A stretch of 64,000 nt of DNA, from positions 1-64,000 of IMG/VR virus record IMGVR_UViG_3300033148_000573; one strand, written 5' to 3'. A program made the position numbers and the translations under genes. The stretch is from a virus. Positions 35,701 to 44,091 of this stretch are shown piece by piece. Under the pieces are notes generated by a model. That model saw nothing but the letters and a program-made list of their open reading frames with translations, made no database searches and was not told the origin of the DNA. Position 1 is the stretch's first letter. Every line of letters starts with the position of its first letter.

Positions 35701-38700
35701 ACTTGACCACCCCCGGCTACTAAGTTTATATTAAAAGGAAGCTCCTTAGAGTCTGCCATAAAATATGAAGGCTCACTACCTATATTTAAATTATCAAATG
35801 TTTGTACAATTAATGCATTTATTGCAAACGCTCTGTGCACTTTCTCTAGTGCTTCAGCTTTTTGTTCTTTGTTTAATCCTTTTTCTGCTAGTATAACATT
35901 GCTTGCTTGTTCTCTAGTCATAGATCTAGGATCTATAGGACTGTTTGTACGTTGATCTCTAATTAAAAAAGATTCATTGTTTATATAAGCAAAAATTCCT
36001 TCCTCACTATTGGATGGTTCAATGCCCATCTCAACTAGTTTTATGTTAATACTATCACGTAAATCAGATGTAGCTGCTCTTATACCAATGACGTATTTAC
36101 TTACTAATCTATCTATTAATGGGTTTGCTTCTTTATATATTTCACCATCTCTATTTTTAGCAACATAAGCACCTGTATTGTTACCGCCATCAGAAGTTCT
36201 CATAACAACCAATTGCAATCCTGCTATTTCTTCAGGAGAAAGCAAACTAAGAATAGCATTATATCTTTCTATTGCTTTAGCATTATCAGTACCCACACCA
36301 CCTTCAGTATAGTTTACATGAGGATAGAATGAAGTTAAATCTTTTAATTGAATCTTAGTTACTGTATCCGGAATCAAGTTAAATGTAGTTTCTTCTAAAG
36401 TAAACTTGCCATTAAACTCACCTTGTGGAATAAACAAAAACTTTCTTTCTGAAATAGGACCTGTATTATCAGATTCTTTAATTACTTTAAGCTTTTGATT
36501 TTCTCCATACTTTTTAGAAAACCTTGGATCTTGAACAACTATATATTTTACACCATCTTTGTATACTATTTGTCCATATGTTAATCCATCAACACCATCA
36601 AAACTAAATGGAGTTGTGGAGTCTACTAGATTTGCATTCAAAGATTCTAATGCTTGTTTAGCTGTTTTACCTTGTCCAGATAAAAATACTCCTTGTACTG
36701 ATTTAAAATTTGTATCTATAAAGTCTAAGATATCATCTGATAACTCATTCCCTTTTTTATCCAGGAGTTTATACATTTCAACAATTTCTCCTGTTTGGTT
36801 ATCTACTACTGATATCTTATATATATCTGCAGTAACACCTTCTTTATAGAAAACTCTTTGAGGTGTATCTTCTAGCGCTTGCCCTTCTTCTAAACTAACA
36901 TCCTTACTTTCAACAATATCAGACATTTCAACACCTGATTGATTTAGTATTGATGTTATAACAGGGTTGTTAATTAAAACTTCAGGGTCTTGTAGAAACT
37001 CTTCAAATCCGGTATCATTTTTTATTACATCTTTTTCAAGCGGATTGATAAACTCTAATATGCCCTCAACATTTACTTCAGGTTTTCCTGATGCCCAAAC
37101 CTTTTTTATAGCATTAACAACATTTCTAATATTCACTGCTTCTGCAGTATTCATCCATTCAGTGCTATCTAAAATAGGCTGTCCTAATCTTGCTTGTTTT
37201 GCTCTATATTTATTATAACTTCTTTTTAAAGCATTGACTAATAAAGGGCTATTAACACTTACATCAATTTTAATATCTATTCCCGCTTTATCTAAAAGCA
37301 TATCTAGTGCAGATCTAGTTTCTTCACTTTCTTCAATAGATATTTCTTCTTCTGTTTTTACTTCTTCAGGTTGAGTGCTTTCTGCTCTAGTTTCTTTATA
37401 AACGTTTAGGTGACTTTGAATTTGTTTAAATAATACTGAATGTACTTCTGGTACAACCTTACCATTATCATCATAGAAGTCCTGTAAAAATGTTACATTA
37501 CCTGTTTCCAAAAACATTTTTGTTTGTGAAATAGCCGGGTATACGCCCATTTTACCTAACTGATTTATTAATTCATTTGCCTCAACAATACTTACATACT
37601 GCTTTAACATTGCTTCAGTTATCTTAGAACGCTGATTATAAATCTCTTTGTTTACTTCGTATTGTCTTTGTTGAATCTCAGAAAACTTTTCTGGATTTTG
37701 CATGTATTGAATAGCTTTATCATATACACGTGCTCTTCCTTTTAAAGCACCGTAGTCAACAATTTGCTCAAGAGCTGCATCTATTTTTGATTCATCAGCA
37801 AATGTACCAGCAGCAGATGCCATGAATCTTACATAGTTTCTAAATTCAGTTCTAAGCTTTCCTTTTAAAAGTTTGTTTCTTTTAAAGGTTCCATTCTTAA
37901 ATCTATTCTTTGGATCAGTAATGATTTTTTGAATGGCTTTTAGTCTTTTTATTTTTTCTTTTTTTGTTTTATTAGATTCTCCAATACCTTTATCTGAACC
38001 TTCAGTTGCAATAATCTCAAGGTTAAGCATATCTATTTCATTCTGAATTGATTTTTCATCAAGCAAGTTTGTTATATCATTTGCTGACATTTTATCAAAT
38101 AGCGGATCAGATTGTAATTTAGTGTAGATACTATCTGCTCTTTCTAATGCTCTTGTAAATCCATCATTAGTAAACATATATAAATAACGCACATGTTCAT
38201 ATGCTTCTTCATTTAACATTTCTCTAATGTATTCTCTTTGTTGAGTCTTAGGATTAAATTTATTTTTGTTAAAAGGGTTTTTATATTTATCCTTGTTTAA
38301 ATTATAAGACTCCTCCATCTTATCAATACCCACAAGCATATCATTAATACGTCCTCTTAGCTTACCATCTTTTTTATCTTTATTAGATACGCCTGGAAAT
38401 GCTTGAGCTAACTCTTCATCTGTTAATTCTAAAAACCCTCTTAATTGATCTTTAAAGTGTTGTGACCCATTACCAGCAAACATTGTATAGTATTGTTGGA
38501 ATTTAGCTCTATCAGCACTATCAACAAAATTAAATATATCAAGAGCACCCTTTATGTTTTCAGCTGCTTCTTTCTGAATCATAAAGTTTAATCTGTTTAC
38601 ATCAAATAAACTAGAAGGATCTATTGCTTGCGCATCCCAAGATTTATTATATGATTCTACAACTTTTTGAATCATATTTTCTCTATTAGTCTTGTACTCT

Positions 38701-40559
38701 GTATATGCTTCCTTTTGAGACTTAGTTGCTAAACCTATACCTGCTTCCTGAAGACCATAGTTATATATAGAAGGTATACCTTGAAAGAATAACTTTTGAG
38801 GACCTTGCACTAAACCACCCATTAAAAAACCAGATAAAAACACACCTGCTCCCTCAGATGAAAACTGATCACCCATTGCTGATAGTATCATTTGATTTTT
38901 AAGTGCTTCACCACCTTGAGCTGGATTGTTAAGTACTTCTGTATAGTAACCTACTGTTGCTGCAGAAATAGCTTCCTGTCCAATTTCTTGTATACCTTCA
39001 GCAACATTGGCTGCAAAATAATCAAGCATAGCTATACCACCCGAACCAACAATACCTTTAAAACCTCCTGCTTTAACTTTTGCTAAAGTGTTTTTGAATC
39101 CACCACTTACATATTTAAATGGGCTTTTAATTACTTCACCTGCACCATTGATAACTTTTTTACCTGCGGTGTTAACAATATTTTTATTTATGCCTTTCTG
39201 AAATGTAGAACCCAAAGTCCTTTGTATTCCTCTTTGAAAACCACCCATAGCATTACCAATAACAAACCAGTTACTAGCATATATAAGAGGTGCATTACCC
39301 AATAATGTTTTAAATGCAGCTTGATTAGCAGCATTAGATACATCTCTACCATCAGTAATACCTTGTCCGCCACTAAAGTTATTAGCATCTGTAAGACCTT
39401 GCTTAAGAACCTTGTTGTAAACCATACCTGATTCCAATTTACTTTCAGCCATTGCTAAATTTACAGCTCTAAGATCTCTATAGAAACCACCAAAGCCAGA
39501 ACTCATTTTAGCAAGATTAGTCATGTTTTGCCCAGCATTTTGTGCTGTCTTCATGTTTTGGAATGCTTTTACTGTGTTTGGTGTAAACCCTTTTCCTAAT
39601 GTATTAATCACCATTTTTCCACCTGTAACAGAAGCATTATAAAAATCTCTTGCTGTTTCAAGCTGTTTTGCTTTTTGAAGTATCTTTCTTGTTCTATCAA
39701 ACAGTTTGCTAAAACTGTATATAGCTTTTCCTGCTTTAGCAACATTTGCAACAGTTTTTGCACCAGCAGCTGGAGCAAGGGTACCTCCAGATAAACCAGA
39801 AATACCAGCTAGGATAATTTCTTCAACAACAATAGAACTTAATATACCAAATGTATATGCAGAGTTAGCTGCTAAATTATTAAAGAAAGCACCAGCACCT
39901 CCTCTGGTTGATGAAGCAATTCCCATGGTATCTTCAAACTCAGTTGCAGATTCAAAATCAGGAGCTAAGTAATCTCCTCCTGTAGCAAACTCATATACAG
40001 AGTTTAAACCAGTGCCAGCAAGAGACATCCATTGACCTCTCATTCTAGCCATGTCATCCCAGATAGTAGAGTTTGCATTATAAAAGTTTTCCATATTAGA
40101 ATATGGTGTATAACCTAACTTATCAAATTCAGGATGATTATAATATCTCAAAAATTGACCCTGCCTCATACCAGAAAAAACAGGAGTTATCTTGCTATCA
40201 ACAAATGGTTTTGGATCTAAAGTTAATACGTTCTTAACTTTTGTATAGTCATTTTCTTTAGGTATATCTTGAGTTATTGGATTATATGTATCAGTTGCAA
40301 AACTAGGTACACCAACTCCTAATGAAGCCATAGCACCTATACCATACTTATCTATATCTGCTTTATATTCATTAACACCGGAAATATCATCTGCTGCTAA
40401 ACCACTACTTAGCAAATAGTCATTAAAGTTTTCTTCAGGAGTTTCAAACATTTCTGCCATAGGCTCAAAGCGGAACTGCCCTTCAGGTATAATGCTTGGG
40501 GCAGGTCTTTCTTGATTTCTAATCTCTTGCTGTAATGGCTTGTTAGATTCGTTTTCCAT
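26736..40559 (-). CDS. Giant virion polypeptide: zinc protease domain fused to single-chain crAss-type RNA polymerase (4607 residues)
   Basis: The longest gene of the window, uninterrupted for 13.8 kb. The N-terminal third has Ala/Gly-rich hydrophobic stretches (FGILSSIVVEEIILAGISGL; DYFAANVAEGIQEIGQEAIS) of the kind seen in ejected proteins, then acidic linkers and a coiled coil (about 1990-2070). A zincin site HEAFH (H2135, E2136, H2139) follows, with a Glu-rich helix (ENEFAEEYMADEF, about 2193-2205) that may give the third ligand. The catalytic loop of the RNA polymerase is DFDID (D3621, D3623, D3625) in GADFDIDKVYAL, as in the virion RNA polymerase of phage phi14:2. That known enzyme is about 2200 residues, so here roughly 2200 residues are added at the N-terminus. 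It should enter the cell and transcribe early genes. The acidic C-terminus (QEQEQLELDLFASEE) may be a docking tail. Confidence 0.88.
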   Translation of the reverse strand: MENESNKPLQQEIRNQERPAPSIIPEGQFRFEPMAEMFETPEENFNDYLLSSGLAADDISGVNEYKADIDKYGIGAMASLGVGVPSFATDTYNPITQDIPKENDYTKVKNVLTLDPKPFVDSKITPVFSGMRQGQFLRYYNHPEFDKLGYTPYSNMENFYNANSTIWDDMARMRGQWMSLAGTGLNSVYEFATGGDYLAPDFESATEFEDTMGIASSTRGGAGAFFNNLAANSAYTFGILSSIVVEEIILAGISGLSGGTLAPAAGAKTVANVAKAGKAIYSFSKLFDRTRKILQKAKQLETARDFYNASVTGGKMVINTLGKGFTPNTVKAFQNMKTAQNAGQNMTNLAKMSSGFGGFYRDLRAVNLAMAESKLESGMVYNKVLKQGLTDANNFSGGQGITDGRDVSNAANQAAFKTLLGNAPLIYASNWFVIGNAMGGFQRGIQRTLGSTFQKGINKNIVNTAGKKVINGAGEVIKSPFKYVSGGFKNTLAKVKAGGFKGIVGSGGIAMLDYFAANVAEGIQEIGQEAISAATVGYYTEVLNNPAQGGEALKNQMILSAMGDQFSSEGAGVFLSGFLMGGLVQGPQKLFFQGIPSIYNYGLQEAGIGLATKSQKEAYTEYKTNRENMIQKVVESYNKSWDAQAIDPSSLFDVNRLNFMIQKEAAENIKGALDIFNFVDSADRAKFQQYYTMFAGNGSQHFKDQLRGFLELTDEELAQAFPGVSNKDKKDGKLRGRINDMLVGIDKMEESYNLNKDKYKNPFNKNKFNPKTQQREYIREMLNEEAYEHVRYLYMFTNDGFTRALERADSIYTKLQSDPLFDKMSANDITNLLDEKSIQNEIDMLNLEIIATEGSDKGIGESNKTKKEKIKRLKAIQKIITDPKNRFKNGTFKRNKLLKGKLRTEFRNYVRFMASAAGTFADESKIDAALEQIVDYGALKGRARVYDKAIQYMQNPEKFSEIQQRQYEVNKEIYNQRSKITEAMLKQYVSIVEANELINQLGKMGVYPAISQTKMFLETGNVTFLQDFYDDNGKVVPEVHSVLFKQIQSHLNVYKETRAESTQPEEVKTEEEISIEESEETRSALDMLLDKAGIDIKIDVSVNSPLLVNALKRSYNKYRAKQARLGQPILDSTEWMNTAEAVNIRNVVNAIKKVWASGKPEVNVEGILEFINPLEKDVIKNDTGFEEFLQDPEVLINNPVITSILNQSGVEMSDIVESKDVSLEEGQALEDTPQRVFYKEGVTADIYKISVVDNQTGEIVEMYKLLDKKGNELSDDILDFIDTNFKSVQGVFLSGQGKTAKQALESLNANLVDSTTPFSFDGVDGLTYGQIVYKDGVKYIVVQDPRFSKKYGENQKLKVIKESDNTGPISERKFLFIPQGEFNGKFTLEETTFNLIPDTVTKIQLKDLTSFYPHVNYTEGGVGTDNAKAIERYNAILSLLSPEEIAGLQLVVMRTSDGGNNTGAYVAKNRDGEIYKEANPLIDRLVSKYVIGIRAATSDLRDSINIKLVEMGIEPSNSEEGIFAYINNESFLIRDQRTNSPIDPRSMTREQASNVILAEKGLNKEQKAEALEKVHRAFAINALIVQTFDNLNIGSEPSYFMADSKELPFNINLVAGGGQVAYAKSRETVYPISMDALQYNTADQEGNLFVFDLKYDKETGKRIYDFTTNLKGKEREALEEAIEQQLRMQNQWDNLLDAGKGTDRYLAMVRLPNGTYAKVNLKPVEYTNTELQELYVDVVEAAKRIGAIKDSEKSMEEAAKYNAELNERLFLSSYSGNLIELNVGPDGSIFISLDNTSTKTSLNVGLKPEEVEAKEFAKDVFEDLLAKYNQDKTVDDLNAGLKNKNFRKSFATGVSPDVIYENSTTEVLPQVVKNQTAEVSASSDSIQLSRDIAYIPNTDKSNELEMESAVGRDRPTSAEAEDSVSDMEEAEFDKMVDDVSNNNFGEYQENIDHISNAILRGIELTEREKELMKDSNFKQLVNLMVIKGGGAGALAVEKSEKETTLDSVKNELSALKQKLEEGLTTKKDKIKAIKESKEYQDLLAKRKKLERGANKLVQATSEVERIEDYNEFLDWANDNLPDIIGVEDLLVLADNGISKGYERVGSFVLNLDRVANGVDVNGIIYTSPLSPYKYHEAFHSIFRTVLTQGQIDRYRSIAKKELKAKYGSKYKIELEKFKNSAEQYKEMSQLELENEFAEEYMADEFDAFKMNPRSSKIDTEIKSFFTKLIEWIKAVFSKYSSTELLTLYENIDSGKFKNAPVQLNEFTQLDDSLSGAFSIANALVRYDTASKAVENGEPAGELYVDSDVIDPLIRSMAGMFINRVNELSLTEKSYNPTKVYNDLETDFMIMLDPEGEANKGFSGTKKAYLEQIDMAFINYPEDIKKEVFALINVISDMDQANQLKIENVEETSGIRSTSDFNKDAAEIGGFNSLSYKVRSYIATTTMVDTDFFGKTELTEGEALIVPVKFQEAYTSLLKSVSNESDPVVMLKRMYAYSRLNPQGKAVVDKLFNDTGLTIEGLTSEQPFKDVKDGSLLISILKGFENYKVDYLFNERDGNGNLLVYTASERDDINAQLDEWAQAYITKRKLAAANPKRLKQFLSLTKDMKEAMTSYPESTSLAYQMSREFSQRMFDLIGIRLSPNYIAYSIAKSKTEADLKNSPELKALSDGYTEEPITNDLLDQLYSGFSTNANIYSTKQDGMASRLTKLSISNAAFDETIGSSTFINPNGDIVYAHQLPTYHLKSIGSLNNRSKIEQLKSEDFLSNNYLLNSEAFLNLSDQNRLKVIRVAGSKIKEQITNAENDQAVEDILNESISKNKSTQSFGEFTPQEFAIAIINNYVSNFNRRTGRVETVEGKGGQQVAMAPVFLRVMEAANTGDLTSLPVIKAVTEVNGNVVLTPEAINVFINSIEAEFDRISKETLAFENAPGDIQGFNNEKSDRSDKGRAFKFTNNGLLLSESTKKALIQVAIDKAKQGETVSFKQAVSLAVGVTNASIRSEVNKSLEQSFKEFDDVITSLKAKDNLSTQVLNGLTIASGVSRGAVELSQLKLNLTNDSAYNLKQIFFNNYINSKSMNDLLLGDQAVSLKDMVDKVKRAKLQNAAYYSAYSEITDLNKGITHSSTNFDLYPFQDPTAKSDFTGNDIELADAQVYITTKGIRYSTFAFGRLSPAMASMLDSIDKGESINADRAWGSAENSINLAKQQDFINSKKFVYMDGKTALKMSVTVLTKEYTSNYNQKTGTWEAKPNMQQLHYLREQMEANEEANKNFAMAAPVSAIKMLKQGINLLESNVFDTTQDLQSINLDTSYLGLQVVNPSNKIIVTDMNQIKELITSEQSDDVEITIEGSPELNTVGKVRDAYNKAVGERVTLKYKNKRNLVFSFDTALDELELSKEKGAITPNLAAFLLEAQKGLMASGAASNLLEFFGVEDGVQKYNLNSPVTAKKFEQLFLTYFSKGTLREKVPGTSVALLSSFGHKVYRRVYEMKNGMPIRSEIVRESSYNGESLENINDLVDGKHDGILVLDVLRTGVMEYQNDDVVNGEPTGVRYSETIMPPMDRNVMELIQENSNASIPDAVAKLFGVRIPTQDKHSAVNIRVVDFMPVYYGSTAIFPKELVEISGADFDIDKVYALAKEYYLDSNKEFKAYGSGNSYFEYIKYMNQKASEPNNIYSTSSSLYKEETLAIRRENSLSDSEQNRVTDKQGVNSISEEALRAMLILGLPVTKKQFEEYSKKFGSPNEAVLNNNILDYRYVLAGNTGVTGETLKTIDQDAGEGKSDLPIAYQAADLKILEDLFDELSNVEGIELFASRKDSDVDIDTLHGMIKAFEANKGAAIGAIVKPNLALSLLREYNIKLARPIKFNNNTYDGFTKDKINGERIQDIISTLVTMETDNAKERLIAKFGLNIHAVGLVGNMVSLGIPLRTSILLVNSAEIRDLYDQALNKEDKFDAGLDTLLTKRIGSLASLVAKEKEGGNKPPFVKLSDEFLETAVDSTEDLTNNERLQILFLFERLNNIKNFTGKINKVTSLTQGLPSSIPEMKDAIETITSLFDKEAPMNIRPIYGKNSKTWQSTYLEIFGQIHNDLLPNTILTMSQDFNDILEPTYNQMNVDSRGFDNVAKNGIEQDLLSYLTIKSYQHLLNNSSGNSSVENTLLYPGPVGTTNLSLIKKIEDLQLLRAEQGAEPNYFLDNFVGTQYAGTQGNNTGMNLVKADTWRRLNASNKLDLQTSFAKLYGSLETREIAEDILHYMMVKDGLQLKYGSLMSAMSPFIMNKYLKNVGSVEAALKGQVEFESVFGISKEEVMKDFKYGYLQSNVVGPLLVTYDASSLDEGFTFDPVSRPNKFTITSESFEHVNAKEFVRVKVERQGRDFYVLFRLLAKDNPNAKVTEYLEVPSMGSNQQFGGGFVGGPRLTYDQARNVGKGTTQNSLPQDRAAQLEQPAQQTSEVEYPVDTNLGAILEVNEVLNSDSAIVNQTTDSVTVKADIDAAETNISDMAKIMAELSANTDSAIFDETGNAIIEDTDMSIPEATELEQQEQEQLELDLFASEEISEASSLVEWWDANVEGNSAALEKLSGENIKTLDDAIALYGDLFSQTEEGEQEIIERLKCLI

Positions 40560-40573
40560 CTAATTTTGATTTA

Positions 40574-43500
40574 TTATTTACCGTGTATAGCTTTATCTTT
40601 TTTCTGCAAAGCTCTATTATTAGTTCTAATATTTTCTAAGAGTTCCTGCATCTTCATTGTTTGCTGATCAATACCCATTAAACCTTGGCTAAAATCCATT
40701 TTCTCTGAGCCAGTTGAAGTTGTATATTCAGTCCAATTAGCTTGTTCAGCTGGATCTGTTGGCTTAGGATTATATCTATTAATTTCATATATCATATCAT
40801 AGTCACCGGTTCCATTTTTAGTAATTCTAAAAGTACCTGTATTTGTAATTCCATCATCATTAGGAACAACATAATCATGATAAGTACTATTATCTCCTCC
40901 TAATATATCCATTTCAGTAGAAGAAAAATAATCATTTTTTCTAGCTTTAGGGTTTAGATCATACTTTTGATCAAAGACAAGAAATATACCCGTTCCTTGA
41001 TCATCCTCACCGGCTCCTTTTAATAAAGCAATGTCATCAGTAGTTAATGCACCAAATTGTTTTGTAACGTCTGATGTTGGTCCTTTTACTTTTGAAGCTA
41101 ACCATTCAGACATATTATCTATTTCAAAACCAGCATGCGTTTTGTCTGCCTTAGATGCTATATCAAAAACAGATTTGTATGAAAGTCTAAATATAGGAGC
41201 AATTGCTGCTGTATTAGATCTTTTAGGATTATTAAGCCAAGTTTGTGTATCTTTTATTAATAGATCCAAAACCTTAGTACCAAGACCATCTCTCTGTAGA
41301 AGTTGATCTTCATTTTTCAATGTACCAGTACCTATACCAAATGGAATACCGTTTTCTTTTAAGTACTTTAATTGACCAAGCATGTTTTGCATTTCTCCAA
41401 ATGCATTGGGGCTTGGTGATAACGGATTAAATTCATATGTATATGTAGGATTATTTACTATATCTGCATAGCCACCTTGGACACCATTCTTAATAGATTC
41501 AAATGAAGCTGACGCAGTGTTAGCATCTCTTTGATCTGTTAAAGCAGCATTTAATTCTAATGCCAAAGCATCATAAACTTTGTTTGCCTCGTCTCTAATT
41601 TCTTCTTTGTTAATGCGTCTTGCAACGTGGGGTATGTTTATAGGTCTATCACCTCTTATTGCTTGTACAGCAGGTTTTCCTGTATTTTCTGTTGTAAACA
41701 TTGTTCCATCTTGATCTGGACTATCTACATAGAACAAAGGCGTAGAACTATTAAAAGCCTCTCTAACTTTTACCATGTCATTTCTGCTCATTGTAAATTT
41801 GAACTTATAGTTTTTATCAGTACCGCCATCAACAACCCATGATTGATCTGTATTAATTAACTCACCTGCTCTAGCCCTTTTTAAAGCTTCTTGATAATGA
41901 GCCTCTCTAGAACCATAAGGTACACCATTCTCATCAAACAAACCTGGCATACCAGCTTCTAACATGCCTTTTATATTTGTAGCTTCAGTAGACCCAGATG
42001 TAACAGTATTCAAAACATCATTGTTATCATAAGCCTCTTTATATGTTCTATATGCTTCTTGAATAATTATATCACCTGCTTTTGCTTTTGTATCTATACC
42101 ATTAACCCCAACCATTCTATTATACAAAGCATCATATTGTGTTGACTGATCTTGAGTAGTAGGTATATTATCTTTAGTTACCTGTCTAGTATCTATAAAT
42201 GCAGCTTTATTTGTATTATATAATTCTTTGATAGCATCTATATATTTTAACCCTCCAGTTCCATCTGAATTAGCAGGAGTACTTAATATTCTTCTTAAAT
42301 CACTAATACTTCCATTTACTTCTCCTCTGCCTTTAATATTTATACTATAGGTTTGATCTTCAGCATTTGTATTTCCTTTAGGGTACATTAGCTGCAGCAT
42401 TCCGCTTTGGTTATCTGTACCCAATATTGCTCCAACATAATCTACAGCAGTAGACTGTAAATGTTCCGCATAAGCTTTTTGTGTAGTTCCTACAATATCT
42501 GAATTAGCCGTAAAATTACCATCTTCATCTACTGCACCAGTTATAGTATTTGCATCTGAAAGACTAAACACAGGTTCATTTAACATAGATGCTAAATCAC
42601 CAAAAAAACCACCACCAGCAGCAGCAGATCCTTCAGCCCAAGGTAATGCAACAAGGTTTCCTTCCTTGTCATACTTATACCCTTTCTCTAATAAAGTATT
42701 ATCATCTTTTCTATTTGCTTTATATGCTGCAAGGTTAAATTCATTAGTAGCACGTGCTTGAATTTCTGCCATGTTATATTTAAACTCCTTTTCCTTAACA
42801 GCAAATTCATTAGGTTTCATTTCAAAGATATAGTCTCTAGCACTCCATGCTTGAGCAGATTCTTTCATATCATCTATAATGTTACTTTGCATATACAAGT
42901 TATATGCTTTATTTATAACATTCTGATTTGTAGGAGTAGGTCTATTGACTTCTTGTGCTATTTGTTTTTTAGCTTCTATATCTAATTTATACTTTTCTAT
43001 ATCAGATAGTTGCTCTCTGTCTAGTTTATCAAGACCACTACCCGGTACAATACCATTTTTAGCTTTATAGTTAGACCATGTAACAGCAGAATTTTCTGCT
43101 TTACGTAATGCTTCTACATCATTATTTAACTCAGCAGAATTTCTAGCTTCTATTCTTCTAATAGTTTCATTGGCCCACATTTCTTGACCGTTACTAAGAG
43201 ATGCAGCTGCACCATTATTAACAGCATCAGTTGCAAAGTCCATCCCTGCAACATAAGCTTCCATTTGATAAGCTTTTTGTACAGAAGGATTATCTAATAG
43301 GTTATTTCTAATCTGTTGTAGTGCTGCACCAGTAACCAAAGAACCATTTTGTTCAGTAATAATCCAATCAGTGTTGGCTATTTCTTTTCTATTTTCACGT
43401 GATACAGGTTTATTAGGATCAAAGTTTGGGTTTGGTACTTTAGCAAACCTATCCATTTTCATTTTCAATGGTGGATCCATGTTAGCCAACATTTGCTGAC

Positions 43501-44032
43501 TCATTTTAAATAAGTTAGCTTTAGGCACATAATCAGGCAAAGACATTCTTAATGCATCTTCTGGATCAGAATTAATAAACTCATCCATTTTATATTGCAT
43601 GCCTCTCATTCCAACATCCCAGTATTTTTCTTGTACCGTTTGATCAGGAGAATTTAATAAGTTCTGTGCTCTTTGTGATTGATCTCTAAACCTTGAGGTA
43701 TAGACCATATCCTTTACAGTAATATCATCTTCATAGAATGGTGCAAAAACACTTTTAGCCGCATCTACATTAGAAGCTAATGATAAATCTAATCCTGATA
43801 TTTGTTCTATTTGAGGAGCAATTTGCTCAGCATATTGATCTCTCCTCTCTTTAGTATCTTCTCTTGATAAGTCTGCATAAACAACTTTATTATATAAGTC
43901 ATTTGTAGCTTTGTAATTAGCATCATACTTATCAGTTCTAGTTTGTAGAACAGCAGACAAGAATTTATAATCCGGTGTAAACGGTTTAATGTCTGGTAAA
44001 TAAGTATCTGCTCCTTTAACGTATGTTGCCAT
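40574..44032 (-). CDS. Large virion/cargo protein, unknown (1152 residues)
   Basis: Begins MATYVKGADTYLPDIKPFTP and continues DYKFLSAVLQTRTDKYDANY, a helical, polar opening. It is rich in N, D, K, Q and A, largely predicted helical, without membrane spans, cysteines or enzymatic motifs that I recognise. The place between the RNA-polymerase giant and other large Q/N-rich proteins matches the cargo proteins of crAss-like phages that fill the tail and are ejected with the polymerase. A promoter-like element lies directly in front of its start. Confidence 0.65.
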   Translation of the reverse strand: MATYVKGADTYLPDIKPFTPDYKFLSAVLQTRTDKYDANYKATNDLYNKVVYADLSREDTKERRDQYAEQIAPQIEQISGLDLSLASNVDAAKSVFAPFYEDDITVKDMVYTSRFRDQSQRAQNLLNSPDQTVQEKYWDVGMRGMQYKMDEFINSDPEDALRMSLPDYVPKANLFKMSQQMLANMDPPLKMKMDRFAKVPNPNFDPNKPVSRENRKEIANTDWIITEQNGSLVTGAALQQIRNNLLDNPSVQKAYQMEAYVAGMDFATDAVNNGAAASLSNGQEMWANETIRRIEARNSAELNNDVEALRKAENSAVTWSNYKAKNGIVPGSGLDKLDREQLSDIEKYKLDIEAKKQIAQEVNRPTPTNQNVINKAYNLYMQSNIIDDMKESAQAWSARDYIFEMKPNEFAVKEKEFKYNMAEIQARATNEFNLAAYKANRKDDNTLLEKGYKYDKEGNLVALPWAEGSAAAGGGFFGDLASMLNEPVFSLSDANTITGAVDEDGNFTANSDIVGTTQKAYAEHLQSTAVDYVGAILGTDNQSGMLQLMYPKGNTNAEDQTYSINIKGRGEVNGSISDLRRILSTPANSDGTGGLKYIDAIKELYNTNKAAFIDTRQVTKDNIPTTQDQSTQYDALYNRMVGVNGIDTKAKAGDIIIQEAYRTYKEAYDNNDVLNTVTSGSTEATNIKGMLEAGMPGLFDENGVPYGSREAHYQEALKRARAGELINTDQSWVVDGGTDKNYKFKFTMSRNDMVKVREAFNSSTPLFYVDSPDQDGTMFTTENTGKPAVQAIRGDRPINIPHVARRINKEEIRDEANKVYDALALELNAALTDQRDANTASASFESIKNGVQGGYADIVNNPTYTYEFNPLSPSPNAFGEMQNMLGQLKYLKENGIPFGIGTGTLKNEDQLLQRDGLGTKVLDLLIKDTQTWLNNPKRSNTAAIAPIFRLSYKSVFDIASKADKTHAGFEIDNMSEWLASKVKGPTSDVTKQFGALTTDDIALLKGAGEDDQGTGIFLVFDQKYDLNPKARKNDYFSSTEMDILGGDNSTYHDYVVPNDDGITNTGTFRITKNGTGDYDMIYEINRYNPKPTDPAEQANWTEYTTSTGSEKMDFSQGLMGIDQQTMKMQELLENIRTNNRALQKKDKAIHGK

Positions 44033-44036
44033 AATG

Positions 44037-44067
44037 TAAAATTAATATAATTATATAAGTTTACAAA
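44037..44067 (-). promoter_or_regulatory. Bacteroidetes-type promoter immediately before the 1152-residue gene
   Basis: On the minus strand, TTTG (44067-44064) is followed after exactly 19 bases by TAATTTTA (44044-44037), the same spacing and the same final A as the promoter before the DUF932 gene. The ATG at 44032 is only 4 bases further, so the transcript would be leaderless or almost so. Confidence 0.5.
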
Positions 44068-44091
44068 GTGTTTTGTATAAACCCTTTAGGT

